Origin: Actinomycetes bacterium
Lineage (GTDB): Bacteria; Actinomycetota; Actinomycetes; Actinomycetales; Dermatophilaceae
DNA: 36,436 nt
Assembly: GCA_023389095.1 (NCBI GenBank)
Contig: JAEWFB010000380.1
Span: 1 to 36,436, forward strand
Reading direction: 5' to 3'
Shown: piece after piece, positions 15,864 to 24,799 of the stretch
Position numbering within the stretch: the stretch's first letter is position 1
Layout: every line of letters starts with the position of its first letter
Translations under genes and position numbers: made by a program
The notes under the pieces: generated by a model
The model's input: the letters and a program-made list of their open reading frames with translations, nothing else
The model's database searches: none
Told to the model about the DNA's origin: nothing

Positions 15864-17351
15864 ATGAATCTGGGTATCGCTCCCCCGCTTCCTCGCCCGG
15901 AATACGTTTCGAGCCCTGAGGTCTACCACTCGGCGCTCGCGTGGTCCCTCGTTGCGGAGCGGCACAAGAAGGCACTCTTGCCGCCGACGGCAAAGTCGCC
16001 GCAGCGCGTGGGCGCCGGGGCCGCCAGCAAGGTCGTCGGTGTCGTCTTTAAGGACGAGACGCCTCCAGAGAAGGAGCCGCGCAACGTTGCGTTGGTGCGC
16101 ACCTATCCGTCAGGCGCTCTGGCGGAACCGTGGGCGGCGTCACTTGCGGACTATGGACTTTCGAGCCGCTCGGCGAGGTTGGGTGAAGCAGTCGCGGACG
16201 CGATGCTTGGGGTCGCTCCAGAGAAGTCTTTAAGCCGATCAGCCGTTCCACTCACCTGTCATTCGGCCCTCCTTCAGAACCCGTACGGCGCTCTCCGCAA
16301 GGCAGGTCCTCCACCACTGGCCGGCATATTGGAGGCGATTTTCGCCATTGGCGGTGGTGACGAGAGAGGCGTGGCATCTCGCTGGCGAGAGGCGATGGAG
16401 GTTCGTCAGGCGGAAAGTCCTGTGCTTCGGTCAATCGACCGCGCTGTGAAGTCAACGTTGGTCACGCCGCTCTTCGATCCGAGTGCTATGGCGGATGGCA
16501 GCGAGCTCTTGCTCGACGACCTCGTCCCGCTATCCGACGACCGCCGCAACGAGGCGCAAGAGTGGGCGCGGCTCCTCGGTGATGACACACCATTCGCTTG
16601 GTTCCGTGATGCGTGGTCATTGCTCACGTCAAATGAATGGTCCCAGCAACTCCCCCCGCGCGTTTGGGTGGACTGGGCCAGCACTGTTATACGCACAGCC
16701 GTCGCATGCGCGTACTTATGGGAGGCGGCTTGGCTCGAACGGCTTGCCATGTCTGCGCTCGACATGGGCGCCGATGGGCCCATGACATACGCCGAGCTTG
16801 CATCTGACATGGGCGAACTCGTGCCATGGCGACGCGCGGCGGAGTCCGTGCCGATCCGTGACGTGGTGTCTCCGCTGAGGCGCCGCGTCCATCGAGGCGC
16901 AGCAATCCGGTCACATGTCCAACCGGGAGGAGCCAAGGGGGATCTGCTATCGCTCGATGAGTTCTTCTGGAAGGCGAAAGAAGAAGGCTATCGACGAGGT
17001 CTCCGAGGGGCACTTCGCAGCGAGAAGAAGACGCTCGTCTGGGAGGCCGTGAGATACGGGCTCTCGACCCGCGGCACCGGTGACAGAGGAGTGGACTTCT
17101 ATGGCCTCCTCCATAACCGTGGCTCTCGGTACGCGGTCGTTGATCCGGGCACTGAATGGACAGCCTTGATGGTGGCGTTGGCCTGTGGCCGGCCTGGGGC
17201 AGAGACGACGGTGTCAGTGCTTCGGCGCCAGTTGCACAGGCTCGGGCTTCGACCCGAGTTGCAGGAGCTCGTCGCGCTCTTGGAGCGGGCAGGTCTGGCC
17301 CGGGGCAACGCTGACGCCGATGAGGCCGTTGTCATCCGCAGTCCTTTCTGA
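15864..17351 (+). CDS. DndG/DptG-like middle protein of the three-gene restriction operon
   Basis: A 495-residue protein with no catalytic motif that I recognise. The C-terminal 90 residues (FYGLLHNRGSRYAVVDPG, WTALMVALA, LRRQLHRLGL, LVALLERAGLARG) look like a winged-helix-type fold. A similar end is what I recall from DptG, and the gene takes the G position between the two ATPases. The ATG at 15864 is chosen over the GTG at 15861 because GAGAAGG ends four bases before it. The gap to the upstream stop is nine bases and to the downstream ATG 21 bases, so it is surely co-transcribed. A structural or DNA-contacting role in a complex with both neighbours is inference from gene order. Confidence 0.6.
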   Translation: MNLGIAPPLPRPEYVSSPEVYHSALAWSLVAERHKKALLPPTAKSPQRVGAGAASKVVGVVFKDETPPEKEPRNVALVRTYPSGALAEPWAASLADYGLSSRSARLGEAVADAMLGVAPEKSLSRSAVPLTCHSALLQNPYGALRKAGPPPLAGILEAIFAIGGGDERGVASRWREAMEVRQAESPVLRSIDRAVKSTLVTPLFDPSAMADGSELLLDDLVPLSDDRRNEAQEWARLLGDDTPFAWFRDAWSLLTSNEWSQQLPPRVWVDWASTVIRTAVACAYLWEAAWLERLAMSALDMGADGPMTYAELASDMGELVPWRRAAESVPIRDVVSPLRRRVHRGAAIRSHVQPGGAKGDLLSLDEFFWKAKEEGYRRGLRGALRSEKKTLVWEAVRYGLSTRGTGDRGVDFYGLLHNRGSRYAVVDPGTEWTALMVALACGRPGAETTVSVLRRQLHRLGLRPELQELVALLERAGLARGNADADEAVVIRSPF

Positions 17352-17372
17352 GTTGAGGAACAGATAGTCGAT

Positions 17373-20300
17373 ATGAGCTCACGCACCGACCACGCTCTGT
17401 CCCGCGCGCTGGGGACGTTGCTCTCGCACCACGAAAACCCGCGGGTTGCCGTCGTACCGCACGACCTCCCATGGGCAGAGGTCGCGTCATTAGTTCAGGC
17501 CGCGAACGGGGCGCGTCCAGATGTTGCTGGCGGCTACTCGCACCTCGTGCTCGATTCCGAACCCCCCGTCGCGGTCCCACGGATCTCCTCGGCACAGGCG
17601 ACCGCCTATCGCGAGGGGCCGCGATTGCTCGTCGTGCGTGGTCATGCGTTGGGGCACGCTTCAAACGAGGTCTTCCGCCCTCTGCTCGACGCGTCCTGGC
17701 CCGACGCCGCACACGAGACGGTGACCTTGCGGCAGGTGGCTCGCGAACTGGTCGAAGTGATCCATCAGGGGTCAGGAGGCGATGTCCTCGAAGCCCATAT
17801 TGTTCAGGCATTGGAGGTGTCGCGGGCGTTGCACCTCGAACTAGGTTCTGGGGGCATGCAGTGGAACACTGCATGGTGGCTTCACGTCTCCGTGGCTGTC
17901 CGGGTCCTCGCTGAGCGCGTTCAAAAAGTTCCCCCGCAAGCCATGCCAGAAGAGGTCTTTCCGCGAGCGGTCCGGGCGGCCTTTGGGCTCCCGTTTGTTC
18001 AAGGCGCCGGTGGGAAGGTTGCCGAGACGGCCGGCGTATTGGTCGCTTCTGGTCTCTCCGGGCCGTGGGGCAGTGCCGATGATGCTTCCGGGAGTGCCAA
18101 GCTCTTGGTGGCAGCGAGAGCGGATTTGGCGGCAGATTGGGAAGGCGCTTCGTTCGACGGTCTCGATGACAAGTTTCACGGCAATGATTCGCGGGCGTTG
18201 GCCTGGGCCAAGTTCTTAGCCGAGTCGCCCACCCTCGCTGACGCGGTCGCGCAGGTGCCGGAGAAGTTGTTTGCGGCTCCGGCAGGAACATCGCAGCACG
18301 AACTAGTCTTGCTCGACGAACGGGGCGTCGACTTGGGCTGGTCTAAGGGGGTGAATGCTGCAAGGACCGAGATCGTGAATGGGATCTTGCAATCCGAGGA
18401 GATTGTCCTCGTGCTCCCCGTCGTTGGTGCCCTCCGTGCGCCGACGGGTTCGGGCGTCATGGCAACCGTTTCCCCGACCAGATTCACGTTCTCGGGGTCG
18501 GCTGGCCTCGAGGATGGCGCCATCGTCCTGAGGGGCCGCTTCGCGATGTCCGGCGGCGCTGCAGCGGCTCAGAACTTCAGACCGCGAGTGGTTCGCCTGG
18601 CGCTCAACGTGCCGCCGGGAGACGTGCTCGAGGGCGTCGTGGCCCCAAAGGCGACTGCCTCTGTCTTGCTGACGCACCCGACGCTTCCCACCTTTGCTAT
18701 CCGTGCAGATGCGCGAGGGCCAGTTACTGCGGAGGTCCTTGATGGGGAGGAGCTTGGACTAGATGTCCAGTTGACGGGGCAGAAGCTGAACGACGTGCTC
18801 CTCGCCAATGTCGGCGCTGCTGAGCCGCCCACCTTCGACGACGAGGACTGGCCTGCGTCCGCAACGCTGCCATGGCGCTATGAGCTACAAACAGGCACCC
18901 AAGGTTTTCGTGTCGAAATGGGGGATCGCTTCGTTGATGCCCAGCGCAAGCAAGATGCGCGATCAGCTCGGTGGTCGCCTCTGATAGCCCTATTAGACGA
19001 CGCGGAAACGTACAGCGAGGGCGAGCCGAAGTTAAGTGCGCACGAGGTGCGTGGCGTCATTGAACAAGACCTTGCTGAACTGCTTGTGTCGGGGTTGTGG
19101 CGACAGGGGCTCGGTCATTACGTCCTCAGTGAGAAGCCGGACTCCCCTCCCGGCCTCGCTCAGGCGCCAGTGCCATGGGCGCGCACGGAAAATGGACTCG
19201 ACTCGCCGCAAGGATGGGCAGGACTCATCGCGCCGCCCGTTTCTGACGAGCTCCTCCAGTCTCCAGAGGCAGAAGCATTTCGCACCGCTTTCGAAGCCCT
19301 GAAGCTGCCCACTCGTGCGCGGGGTCACGGCCGAGTCGGCGCGCCGTGGCCGTCCTTGATCAACTACGAAAGCCTGTGGAACAGCCAACCGCTCGTGGAT
19401 TACCTCGAAACCTATGCGGCGTTGCAGGAGAGGGCACGTTCCCAGTCGTCCGGAATGGATGCCTTCTGGGCTGCCTATCCGTTCACGGTTTCGGTGTGGA
19501 AGCCGGGCGCGCCGCGAGCTGTCCTTCTATCTCCCTGGCATCCCATCCGTCTGGCCTGGTTGTCGGCAGTCTCCAACGGAGTGGAGGCCGAGGGGAACTG
19601 GGGGCTCCGTAGGCGCTTTGCTGGCGTGATCGAGGGGTGGAATTTCCCAGCTGCCGGACCAGCAGAGACGCCAGGTGCGGCGATGCTTGCGGTGCCGGCG
19701 GGGAATGGGCATGAACAACTCTTCGTGGGTTGGGCCACGATGGTGCGCGCGTCGAGCGACCTAAACGTGCTCCAGATGCCTCAGTGGGCCGGAGGAACGA
19801 GGGCCCCGGTGACGACTATGAGCGGACTGAACGGGTCCGCCGTTCGCAAAGCCCTGCGCGACTTCCAGCGCGCCAACGCGCACGTATCTACCCTGTCGAT
19901 CGACTTGACGATGGCCTCGGATGGACCTCGGCTAGACGAAATCGACAACGCGATCCTGGACGAGGTGTCGCAGTGGCTGAAGGACGGTCGCGGTCAACTT
20001 GCGGGTCTTCGAATCCATGACTCAAAGCGCCGCGGGGGATCGGTGCCGGTCGAAGGCGTCCAGAGGCTGGCCGCCTCCGGAATCGCCATCACCTGGCAGC
20101 GATACGAAGACAATGGCATCCAGCCGGATGCGAACATTCGTGTTGTTCAGGACGCAGGCCAGATGGTCCGTACCGAGCAAGCCCCCCCGGGGGCTGCGTC
20201 TGGTGCGATTGCGGCGATTCCCTATCGGCGTATTGAGACCCCAGGCCCGGTAGACCCACACAATCCAGCCCTCGTCGAGTCGCGTTTGCTTCTGGCTGGT

Positions 20301-22781
20301 AAGCCGCGAGGGCCGTTCGAGGCTGCCTTGCAGGCAATCGAGACGCCAACTGGTTCGTCCGGGCTGGTCGTTAAGTCAGCCTTCCCGTCGGCAATGGGGT
20401 CGAGCGCCTCGGACTGGACCGTCATGGGTGACTCGTCCCTCAACCCCGCAGCCATGGCCCGAATGGTCGGACAGAGTCCTAGTGAGTTGGCGTTGTGGGA
20501 GTGGTGCCCGCCAATGCTTGGCACGGGCATCGGAGAGACTGTTTTGGAGAGTAGGCCCTATCTGTCCGTTGCCCGAATGCCGACTTCGTTGCGCTACCAA
20601 CTCGACGGACTTCTCGCTGACTGGCATGAGGACATCCGCGTCCACCCGAAGGATGTGCTCGGTACCTTAGGCGCGCGCGGGGTGGGCCTCGCCTCGCTAA
20701 TCGCCATCGGTGGATCCCACGCCTCTGGGGCTATGGGCTTCTACGTGGCTCTGCGCCTGCTCGAGCAACTGTCCACGGCTTCTGACCTGCACCTTGTGTT
20801 GCCGATGGACGCCTGCGCGGAGTACCTGACCGCACTTGCGATGAATGACAAGGCCCAGGACGACTCGCGTCGTGCCGACCTTCTCCTCGTGCGGATCACT
20901 CCCAGTGAAGTCGTGCTCAGTCCGGTAGAGATCAAGTATTACAAGCCGGGGCCGCTGCCGCACGCCACACATGGTGATTTGCGGGACGGGCTCGGTCAGT
21001 TGGGCAACAGCATGGCCCAGTTGCAGCGTCTGGAAGAGGCGGCCGAAGGACAGGACGGGCCCTCGCTCTGGAACGCGGCCTTCGGGGCGTTGCTCGAAGT
21101 AGGGGTACGCCTGAGTGCAAGCACGGATGGGGCACCTGAAGAGGCCGCCGACTTGCTACGCCGCGCCTCCTCAGGGGAGCTTTCGGTCCGGGTCGGGAGG
21201 CCTGTGCTCTGCTTCTTCAAGCGATCGAGCAACGCTGCGCGAATCGAGCGCCTACGTTTGGACGGATTCGAGCACCTACAGGTGGTCGCCGATCCATCCC
21301 TGGCGATGGGCTGGCTCGAGAGTTCGGTAGACCGGTCGGTGCTCGTTGATGGGCTCATCTGGGCGACGCACCCCGGCCAGGAGCGGGTCCCTGAGTACGG
21401 TGAGGGGACCCTGAGTGCCGCGGCAACCGGCGTCACTGCTGTGCCGGATCCCGAGGTGAATCCGCTTCACATCGTTGACGGTTCTGACAGCGAAGCTGGG
21501 CCAGTTGACGTCGCACCAGCCGCGCCCGCCGACGTCTACTTCGGGCGATCGTTGGAGGTCGAGATGGCCCCGCACGACGAGGCGGTGGGCGCTGAAGCAC
21601 GAACCGAGGAGCCGCCAGAGACGTCTGCTGGCCAAGCCTCGACGCAGGAAGACGTTTCGTTTCCCGGCGTCCGCTTTGGCGTGGGCACGTTGACTGACTC
21701 GGTCGGTACTGCCGAGGCAGAGTTCTGGCCCGCGAACACGGCCTTGACTCAACTCAACGTCGGCGTCGTGGGCAACTTGGGCACGGGCAAGACTCAGTTG
21801 TTGAAGACCCTCGTTACGCAACTACGACGCGTGAGTGCTGAGCGCCAGCCCTCGCCGGTCAGCGTGCTCATCCTCGACTACAAGGGCGACTTCACTGGAC
21901 CTGACTTCCTCGAGGCCGTTGGGGGTCGCGTCCTGAAGCCGCACGACATTCCCGTCAACTACTTCGACCTCGACGGTCCGTACTCACCCATGGCCGCGGT
22001 ACGGAGGGCGGGAAGCTTCAACGATGTCCTCGGTCAGATATTCAATATTGGGCCCAAGCAGCAGAACGCACTGCGCAAGGTCGTGGTCGAGCGATTTAAG
22101 CGCCACGGCGTGGCTCCCACCATCGCTGAGGTCCTTGAGGACTATGCCGAAAACCACTCGGACTCAGACTCGGTCGTTGGGGTGCTCGAGGGCTGGGTGA
22201 TGGGCGAGGTCTTCTCCGATGACCGCTCGCAGATCAGGAAGTTTAGTGAGTTGATGGCCGACGGAGTCGTCGTCCTCGATCTCCTTGAACTTGGCGCAGA
22301 TCAGGCGAGTAAGAACGCACTGGTGGCGCTGTTTTTGAACCTCTATTACGAGTATGTCGTCAAACTCGAAAAGTGGCCATACCAAGGTCAGAAGCCACAG
22401 CTGCGCCGCCTGAACTCGTTTCTTCTCGTCGACGAGGCCACAAACATCATGAGTTACAAATTTGACGCCCTTGAATCCTTGCTCCTCCAGGGCAGGGAGT
22501 TTGGGGCCGGAGTGATCTTGTCGTCGCAGTACTTGAGCCATTTCAAATCCAGCCATATCGACTATTCTCAGGCGCTCCGGAGTTGGTTCGTGCATTCGGT
22601 GCCAAACGTGACATCCACGCAGCTGGCAATGTTGGGCTTGCAGGGCACCGACCCGGCCGTCGCGGCCAAGATCACGGCGCTGCCAACCCATCACTGCCTT
22701 TACTCGTCACTCGACTACTCTGGGCGCTTCATGCGCGGTACTCCCTTCTATGAGCTGCGCATGACGAGTTCGATCAGGTGA
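17373..22781 (+). CDS. DndH/DptH-like giant protein: PD-(D/E)XK motif plus HerA/FtsK-type ATPase
   Basis: An 1802-residue protein. The C-terminal 370 residues form a HerA/FtsK-type motor. Walker A is GNLGTGKT (1467-1474), followed by LILDYKGDF (D1502), Walker B FLLVDEATN (D1687, E1688), and QGREFGAGVILSSQYLSHF with a sensor-like glutamine. The preamble EFWPANTALTQLNVGVVG is what I recall from DptH proteins, and the total length fits that family (about 1700). In the middle, ADLLLV (D1169) followed by PVEIKYYK (E1186, K1188) is a PD-(D/E)XK nuclease signature. A Pro/Glu/Ala-rich hinge (about 1370-1440) separates it from the motor. The first 1100 residues are of unknown fold. GAGGAA lies 12 bases before the ATG. 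It is probably the engine and cutter of the trio, by inference. The gene shows AT-richer codons than the flanks. Confidence 0.75.
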   Translation: MSSRTDHALSRALGTLLSHHENPRVAVVPHDLPWAEVASLVQAANGARPDVAGGYSHLVLDSEPPVAVPRISSAQATAYREGPRLLVVRGHALGHASNEVFRPLLDASWPDAAHETVTLRQVARELVEVIHQGSGGDVLEAHIVQALEVSRALHLELGSGGMQWNTAWWLHVSVAVRVLAERVQKVPPQAMPEEVFPRAVRAAFGLPFVQGAGGKVAETAGVLVASGLSGPWGSADDASGSAKLLVAARADLAADWEGASFDGLDDKFHGNDSRALAWAKFLAESPTLADAVAQVPEKLFAAPAGTSQHELVLLDERGVDLGWSKGVNAARTEIVNGILQSEEIVLVLPVVGALRAPTGSGVMATVSPTRFTFSGSAGLEDGAIVLRGRFAMSGGAAAAQNFRPRVVRLALNVPPGDVLEGVVAPKATASVLLTHPTLPTFAIRADARGPVTAEVLDGEELGLDVQLTGQKLNDVLLANVGAAEPPTFDDEDWPASATLPWRYELQTGTQGFRVEMGDRFVDAQRKQDARSARWSPLIALLDDAETYSEGEPKLSAHEVRGVIEQDLAELLVSGLWRQGLGHYVLSEKPDSPPGLAQAPVPWARTENGLDSPQGWAGLIAPPVSDELLQSPEAEAFRTAFEALKLPTRARGHGRVGAPWPSLINYESLWNSQPLVDYLETYAALQERARSQSSGMDAFWAAYPFTVSVWKPGAPRAVLLSPWHPIRLAWLSAVSNGVEAEGNWGLRRRFAGVIEGWNFPAAGPAETPGAAMLAVPAGNGHEQLFVGWATMVRASSDLNVLQMPQWAGGTRAPVTTMSGLNGSAVRKALRDFQRANAHVSTLSIDLTMASDGPRLDEIDNAILDEVSQWLKDGRGQLAGLRIHDSKRRGGSVPVEGVQRLAASGIAITWQRYEDNGIQPDANIRVVQDAGQMVRTEQAPPGAASGAIAAIPYRRIETPGPVDPHNPALVESRLLLAGKPRGPFEAALQAIETPTGSSGLVVKSAFPSAMGSSASDWTVMGDSSLNPAAMARMVGQSPSELALWEWCPPMLGTGIGETVLESRPYLSVARMPTSLRYQLDGLLADWHEDIRVHPKDVLGTLGARGVGLASLIAIGGSHASGAMGFYVALRLLEQLSTASDLHLVLPMDACAEYLTALAMNDKAQDDSRRADLLLVRITPSEVVLSPVEIKYYKPGPLPHATHGDLRDGLGQLGNSMAQLQRLEEAAEGQDGPSLWNAAFGALLEVGVRLSASTDGAPEEAADLLRRASSGELSVRVGRPVLCFFKRSSNAARIERLRLDGFEHLQVVADPSLAMGWLESSVDRSVLVDGLIWATHPGQERVPEYGEGTLSAAATGVTAVPDPEVNPLHIVDGSDSEAGPVDVAPAAPADVYFGRSLEVEMAPHDEAVGAEARTEEPPETSAGQASTQEDVSFPGVRFGVGTLTDSVGTAEAEFWPANTALTQLNVGVVGNLGTGKTQLLKTLVTQLRRVSAERQPSPVSVLILDYKGDFTGPDFLEAVGGRVLKPHDIPVNYFDLDGPYSPMAAVRRAGSFNDVLGQIFNIGPKQQNALRKVVVERFKRHGVAPTIAEVLEDYAENHSDSDSVVGVLEGWVMGEVFSDDRSQIRKFSELMADGVVVLDLLELGADQASKNALVALFLNLYYEYVVKLEKWPYQGQKPQLRRLNSFLLVDEATNIMSYKFDALESLLLQGREFGAGVILSSQYLSHFKSSHIDYSQALRSWFVHSVPNVTSTQLAMLGLQGTDPAVAAKITALPTHHCLYSSLDYSGRFMRGTPFYELRMTSSIR

Positions 22782-22789
22782 TGTTGGCG

Positions 22790-22820
22790 GTAGCGCTGAT
22801 CGCCAAGGCGCTCGCGCTAC
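22790..22820 (+). terminator. Stem-loop after the restriction operon
   Basis: GTAGCGC (22790-22796) pairs with GCGCTAC (22814-22820), and an inner CGCC-AA-GGCG pair tightens the loop. It starts nine bases after the stop of the large ATPase gene and is the natural end of the three-gene transcript. Confidence 0.55.
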
Positions 22821-22826
22821 ACGCGC

Positions 22827-23315
22827 CTATCCGACAGGCCCAGTGCCCCAGTTGGACGGAGGCGCGGTCCGCCAATCCGACACCCGACAGGCCGCAGCGA
22901 AAGGTCGATCTGACTCCCCACTCGACGGGCTCGGCTCGTTGGACGCGACCCAGATAAGTTGAGGAGGTAGAGCAGCGTCCTCGGGAAGGTCACGGTAGGC
23001 AATATCGGTGAGCAGCACGGAGATCAAGCGAGCGCGGTCAAGTGCAGCCCCCTCTACCGCGCTTCGGACGCGCGGCACTGCATCGGCGCCTGAGTGGTTG
23101 AGCGTGAATCACGGACGCCCCGCGACTTCGTCAGCCTGATTCAGGAAGGCATCGCGCCTCTGCGTCGCGCGGGTGACGAATGGGCCGCGTCTGCTCGCGT
23201 GGTTAACAAACCGGGCTTGGAGCTCCGACTCATGAGTTCGCCTCCTTCGGCCAAGTGAATCTCTAAAGGGCATCGGTCCTAGATCAGGAACTCTCGTGTC
23301 CGCGCTGCGTTCCAA
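22827..23315 (-). pseudogene. Possible decayed gene of unknown family
   Basis: One minus-strand frame runs from 23315 to 22827 with a single internal stop (TGA at 23109-23111). After the stop it reads TLNHSGADAVPRVRSAVEGA, then LISVLLTDIAYRDLPEDAALPPQLIWVASNE, which looks like real protein rather than a shadow. I do not recognise the family. It could be the end of a lost defence-island gene or chance; confidence is low. Confidence 0.25.
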
Positions 23316-23910
23316 CCTGACTGTGGCGTCGGCGTCATTCTGGAACTAGGTCGCCGCCTCTTGTCCCCACCTTTGTTAGGTCAAGGGGCGCGACGGTTAC
23401 CTACGATGAAGGAGTCGCCCGGCAACCGGTCCGCCCCAGTGCCGTCCAGGGGAGACCCGGCCGCGCCGGCCGTCACGCGCCTCTGGAGGGTGCCCGTCGT
23501 AGGCGTTCTGGATGAGCTCGAAGAGGAAACCGGCCCATGTGCGCCCGTGCTCGAGGACCCATTCGCGCGGACAGTCTTCGGGTTGGTCGGCGGCCATCGC
23601 GTTCACCGGGCCAGGATATCCGTAGCACTCACGCCTGCGAGCGTGAACGCTACGACTCTAAGGCGCGTCCCGCTTTGCGTATCCTGCCGCGGGGATAGGG
23701 GGCACGTGCCCGACATCGGTAGCTATGAATGGCCACGCGAACCACAGCGGGAAGCTGCGCAGGCCGAGCCAACGTGCGCCCGTATCTACAGGCTAAGCCA
23801 GAGTGAGCCGTCTCCGACGGCGAATGAAGATGTACTGTCGGCCTTGCTTGCGTCGTTCGGTGGTGCGGGCGGCGGCGGTCGAGAACGGGACACGAAGGGA
23901 TAGTGGGAGA
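23316..23910. other. Mostly gene-free stretch between the two defence operons
   Basis: No recognised gene. A minus-strand frame at 23397-23597 starts MAADQPEDCPREWVLEHGRTW and FLFELIQNAYDGHPPEA, which reads like a protein, but it then degrades into Arg/Gly-rich sequence. It may be a small gene or the start of a broken one. The long plus frame 23361-23903 is its shadow. The promoter of the second defence cluster should lie in the last 150 bases, but I could not pick a clear pair of boxes. Confidence 0.35.
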
Positions 23911-24147
23911 ATGGCTCGGATTCGCTCCTTGTTCAGGGATGTTCGCACAAGCCGGCCGCACCCTACGGAGGTTGAATGCGGCTGGCAGCTACTGACGGAT
24001 GCCAACGGCGACCGAATTTTACAGTTGAGCACCTACGGGTCGGACCAACGCCGCTCGGAGAAGAAGGTGAGCCAAACGATCCAGATCGACGCGACAATTG
24101 CGGCGGAGCTTTCGGCCCTGCTTCGGGACAACTTTCCCACTGATTGA
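23911..24147 (+). CDS. Small uncharacterised protein, 78 residues
   Basis: A 78-residue protein reading MARIRSLFRDVRTSRPHPTE, then ECGWQLLTDANGDRILQLSTYGSD, then KKVSQTIQIDATIAAELSALLRD. The middle is beta-rich and the end is a helix. The motif LQLSTYGSD...KVSQTIQ is highly ordered and I associate it with small conserved proteins near restriction genes, but I cannot name a family. The ATG follows AAGGGATAGTGGGAGA. It opens the second defence cluster, 235 bases before the winged-helix gene, and could be a regulator or accessory factor. The function is unknown. Confidence 0.6.
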   Translation: MARIRSLFRDVRTSRPHPTEVECGWQLLTDANGDRILQLSTYGSDQRRSEKKVSQTIQIDATIAAELSALLRDNFPTD

Positions 24148-24382
24148 AACCAGATGGGAGGCCACCACATCGGCGCTCGAGGACCGGCGCAGCCTCCCAA
24201 TCCAAGCGGCTCTAACTGTCTGGGCCGGAACAAGAGCACGCCGGCGGCGCTGGGAGCCGTGCGGTTCGTTGGCCGACGATCGTGCCGGGTCACCGGCGAA
24301 TGCGCGACCCCCGAAGCCCGCACCCGCGCGCCGTCAAACCAGCGGGAGCTTCAGTGGAGCCGGACATGAGTAGGTTGCCGTT

Positions 24383-24622
24383 ATGAATCCTTGGAAAGAC
24401 GACCTTGTGAAGGCGCTCAGAGCGTTAGGCGGGGAGGGATCGCTCGGCGAGATTTATATGGAGGTCACCCGGATCCGCGACCCTTTGCAGGGCCAGTGGC
24501 AGGCCACCGTGAGGGGCACGCTGGAGCGTCACTCCTCGGATTCCGACAAATTCAAGGGAGGCACGGAGGACCTCTTCTACTCGGCGAGAGGTATCGGGAG
24601 TGGCGTCTGGGGTTTGCGCTGA
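24383..24622 (+). CDS. Stand-alone winged-helix domain protein, 79 residues
   Basis: A 79-residue protein: DDLVKALRALGGEGSLGEIY, then WQATVRGTLERHSSDSDKFKGG, then EDLFYSARGIGSGVWGLR. This is a winged-helix domain usually found fused to the N-terminus of restriction or HNH-type proteins, with the tail GxGVWGLR typical of it. Here the stop follows at once and the next gene starts 177 bases later. It is therefore a free-standing DNA-binding module, or the preserved head of a gene that lost its nuclease part. It may bind the target or the promoter of the R-M genes next door, which is inference. Confidence 0.68.
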   Translation: MNPWKDDLVKALRALGGEGSLGEIYMEVTRIRDPLQGQWQATVRGTLERHSSDSDKFKGGTEDLFYSARGIGSGVWGLR

Positions 24623-24799
24623 TGCCCGCATGGCGGTAGGCGCGGTCAATGCTCGACAACTCGAGGTGCTCAGGGATCGTGCAGGGCTGCCCCAGAGACA
24701 TGGCCGGCACGTCCCACGAGACCACTGCGCTCGGGCTTCAGGCGCGCCGGTCTTCGCGCCTGCCGGAAGCGCTGAGCGCTATCGGCTAGCCTCCGCGCC

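Noticed and set aside
13395..22781. Assignment of the trio to BREX, DISARM or Zorya
   Set aside because: No PglZ, PglX-type methylase, DISARM helicase/DUF1998/PLD set, or MotA/MotB-like genes are present; gene order and the GTGKTQ motor line fit DptFGH better.
23361..23903. 180-codon plus frame between the defence clusters
   Set aside because: No motif, mixed composition, and it opposes a more protein-like minus frame.
24154..24369. 71-codon plus frame before the winged-helix gene
   Set aside because: Pro/Arg-rich low-complexity text without start signals.
23911..24622. The two small genes as a toxin-antitoxin pair
   Set aside because: They are 235 bases apart, neither resembles a known toxin, and the second is a restriction-type winged helix.
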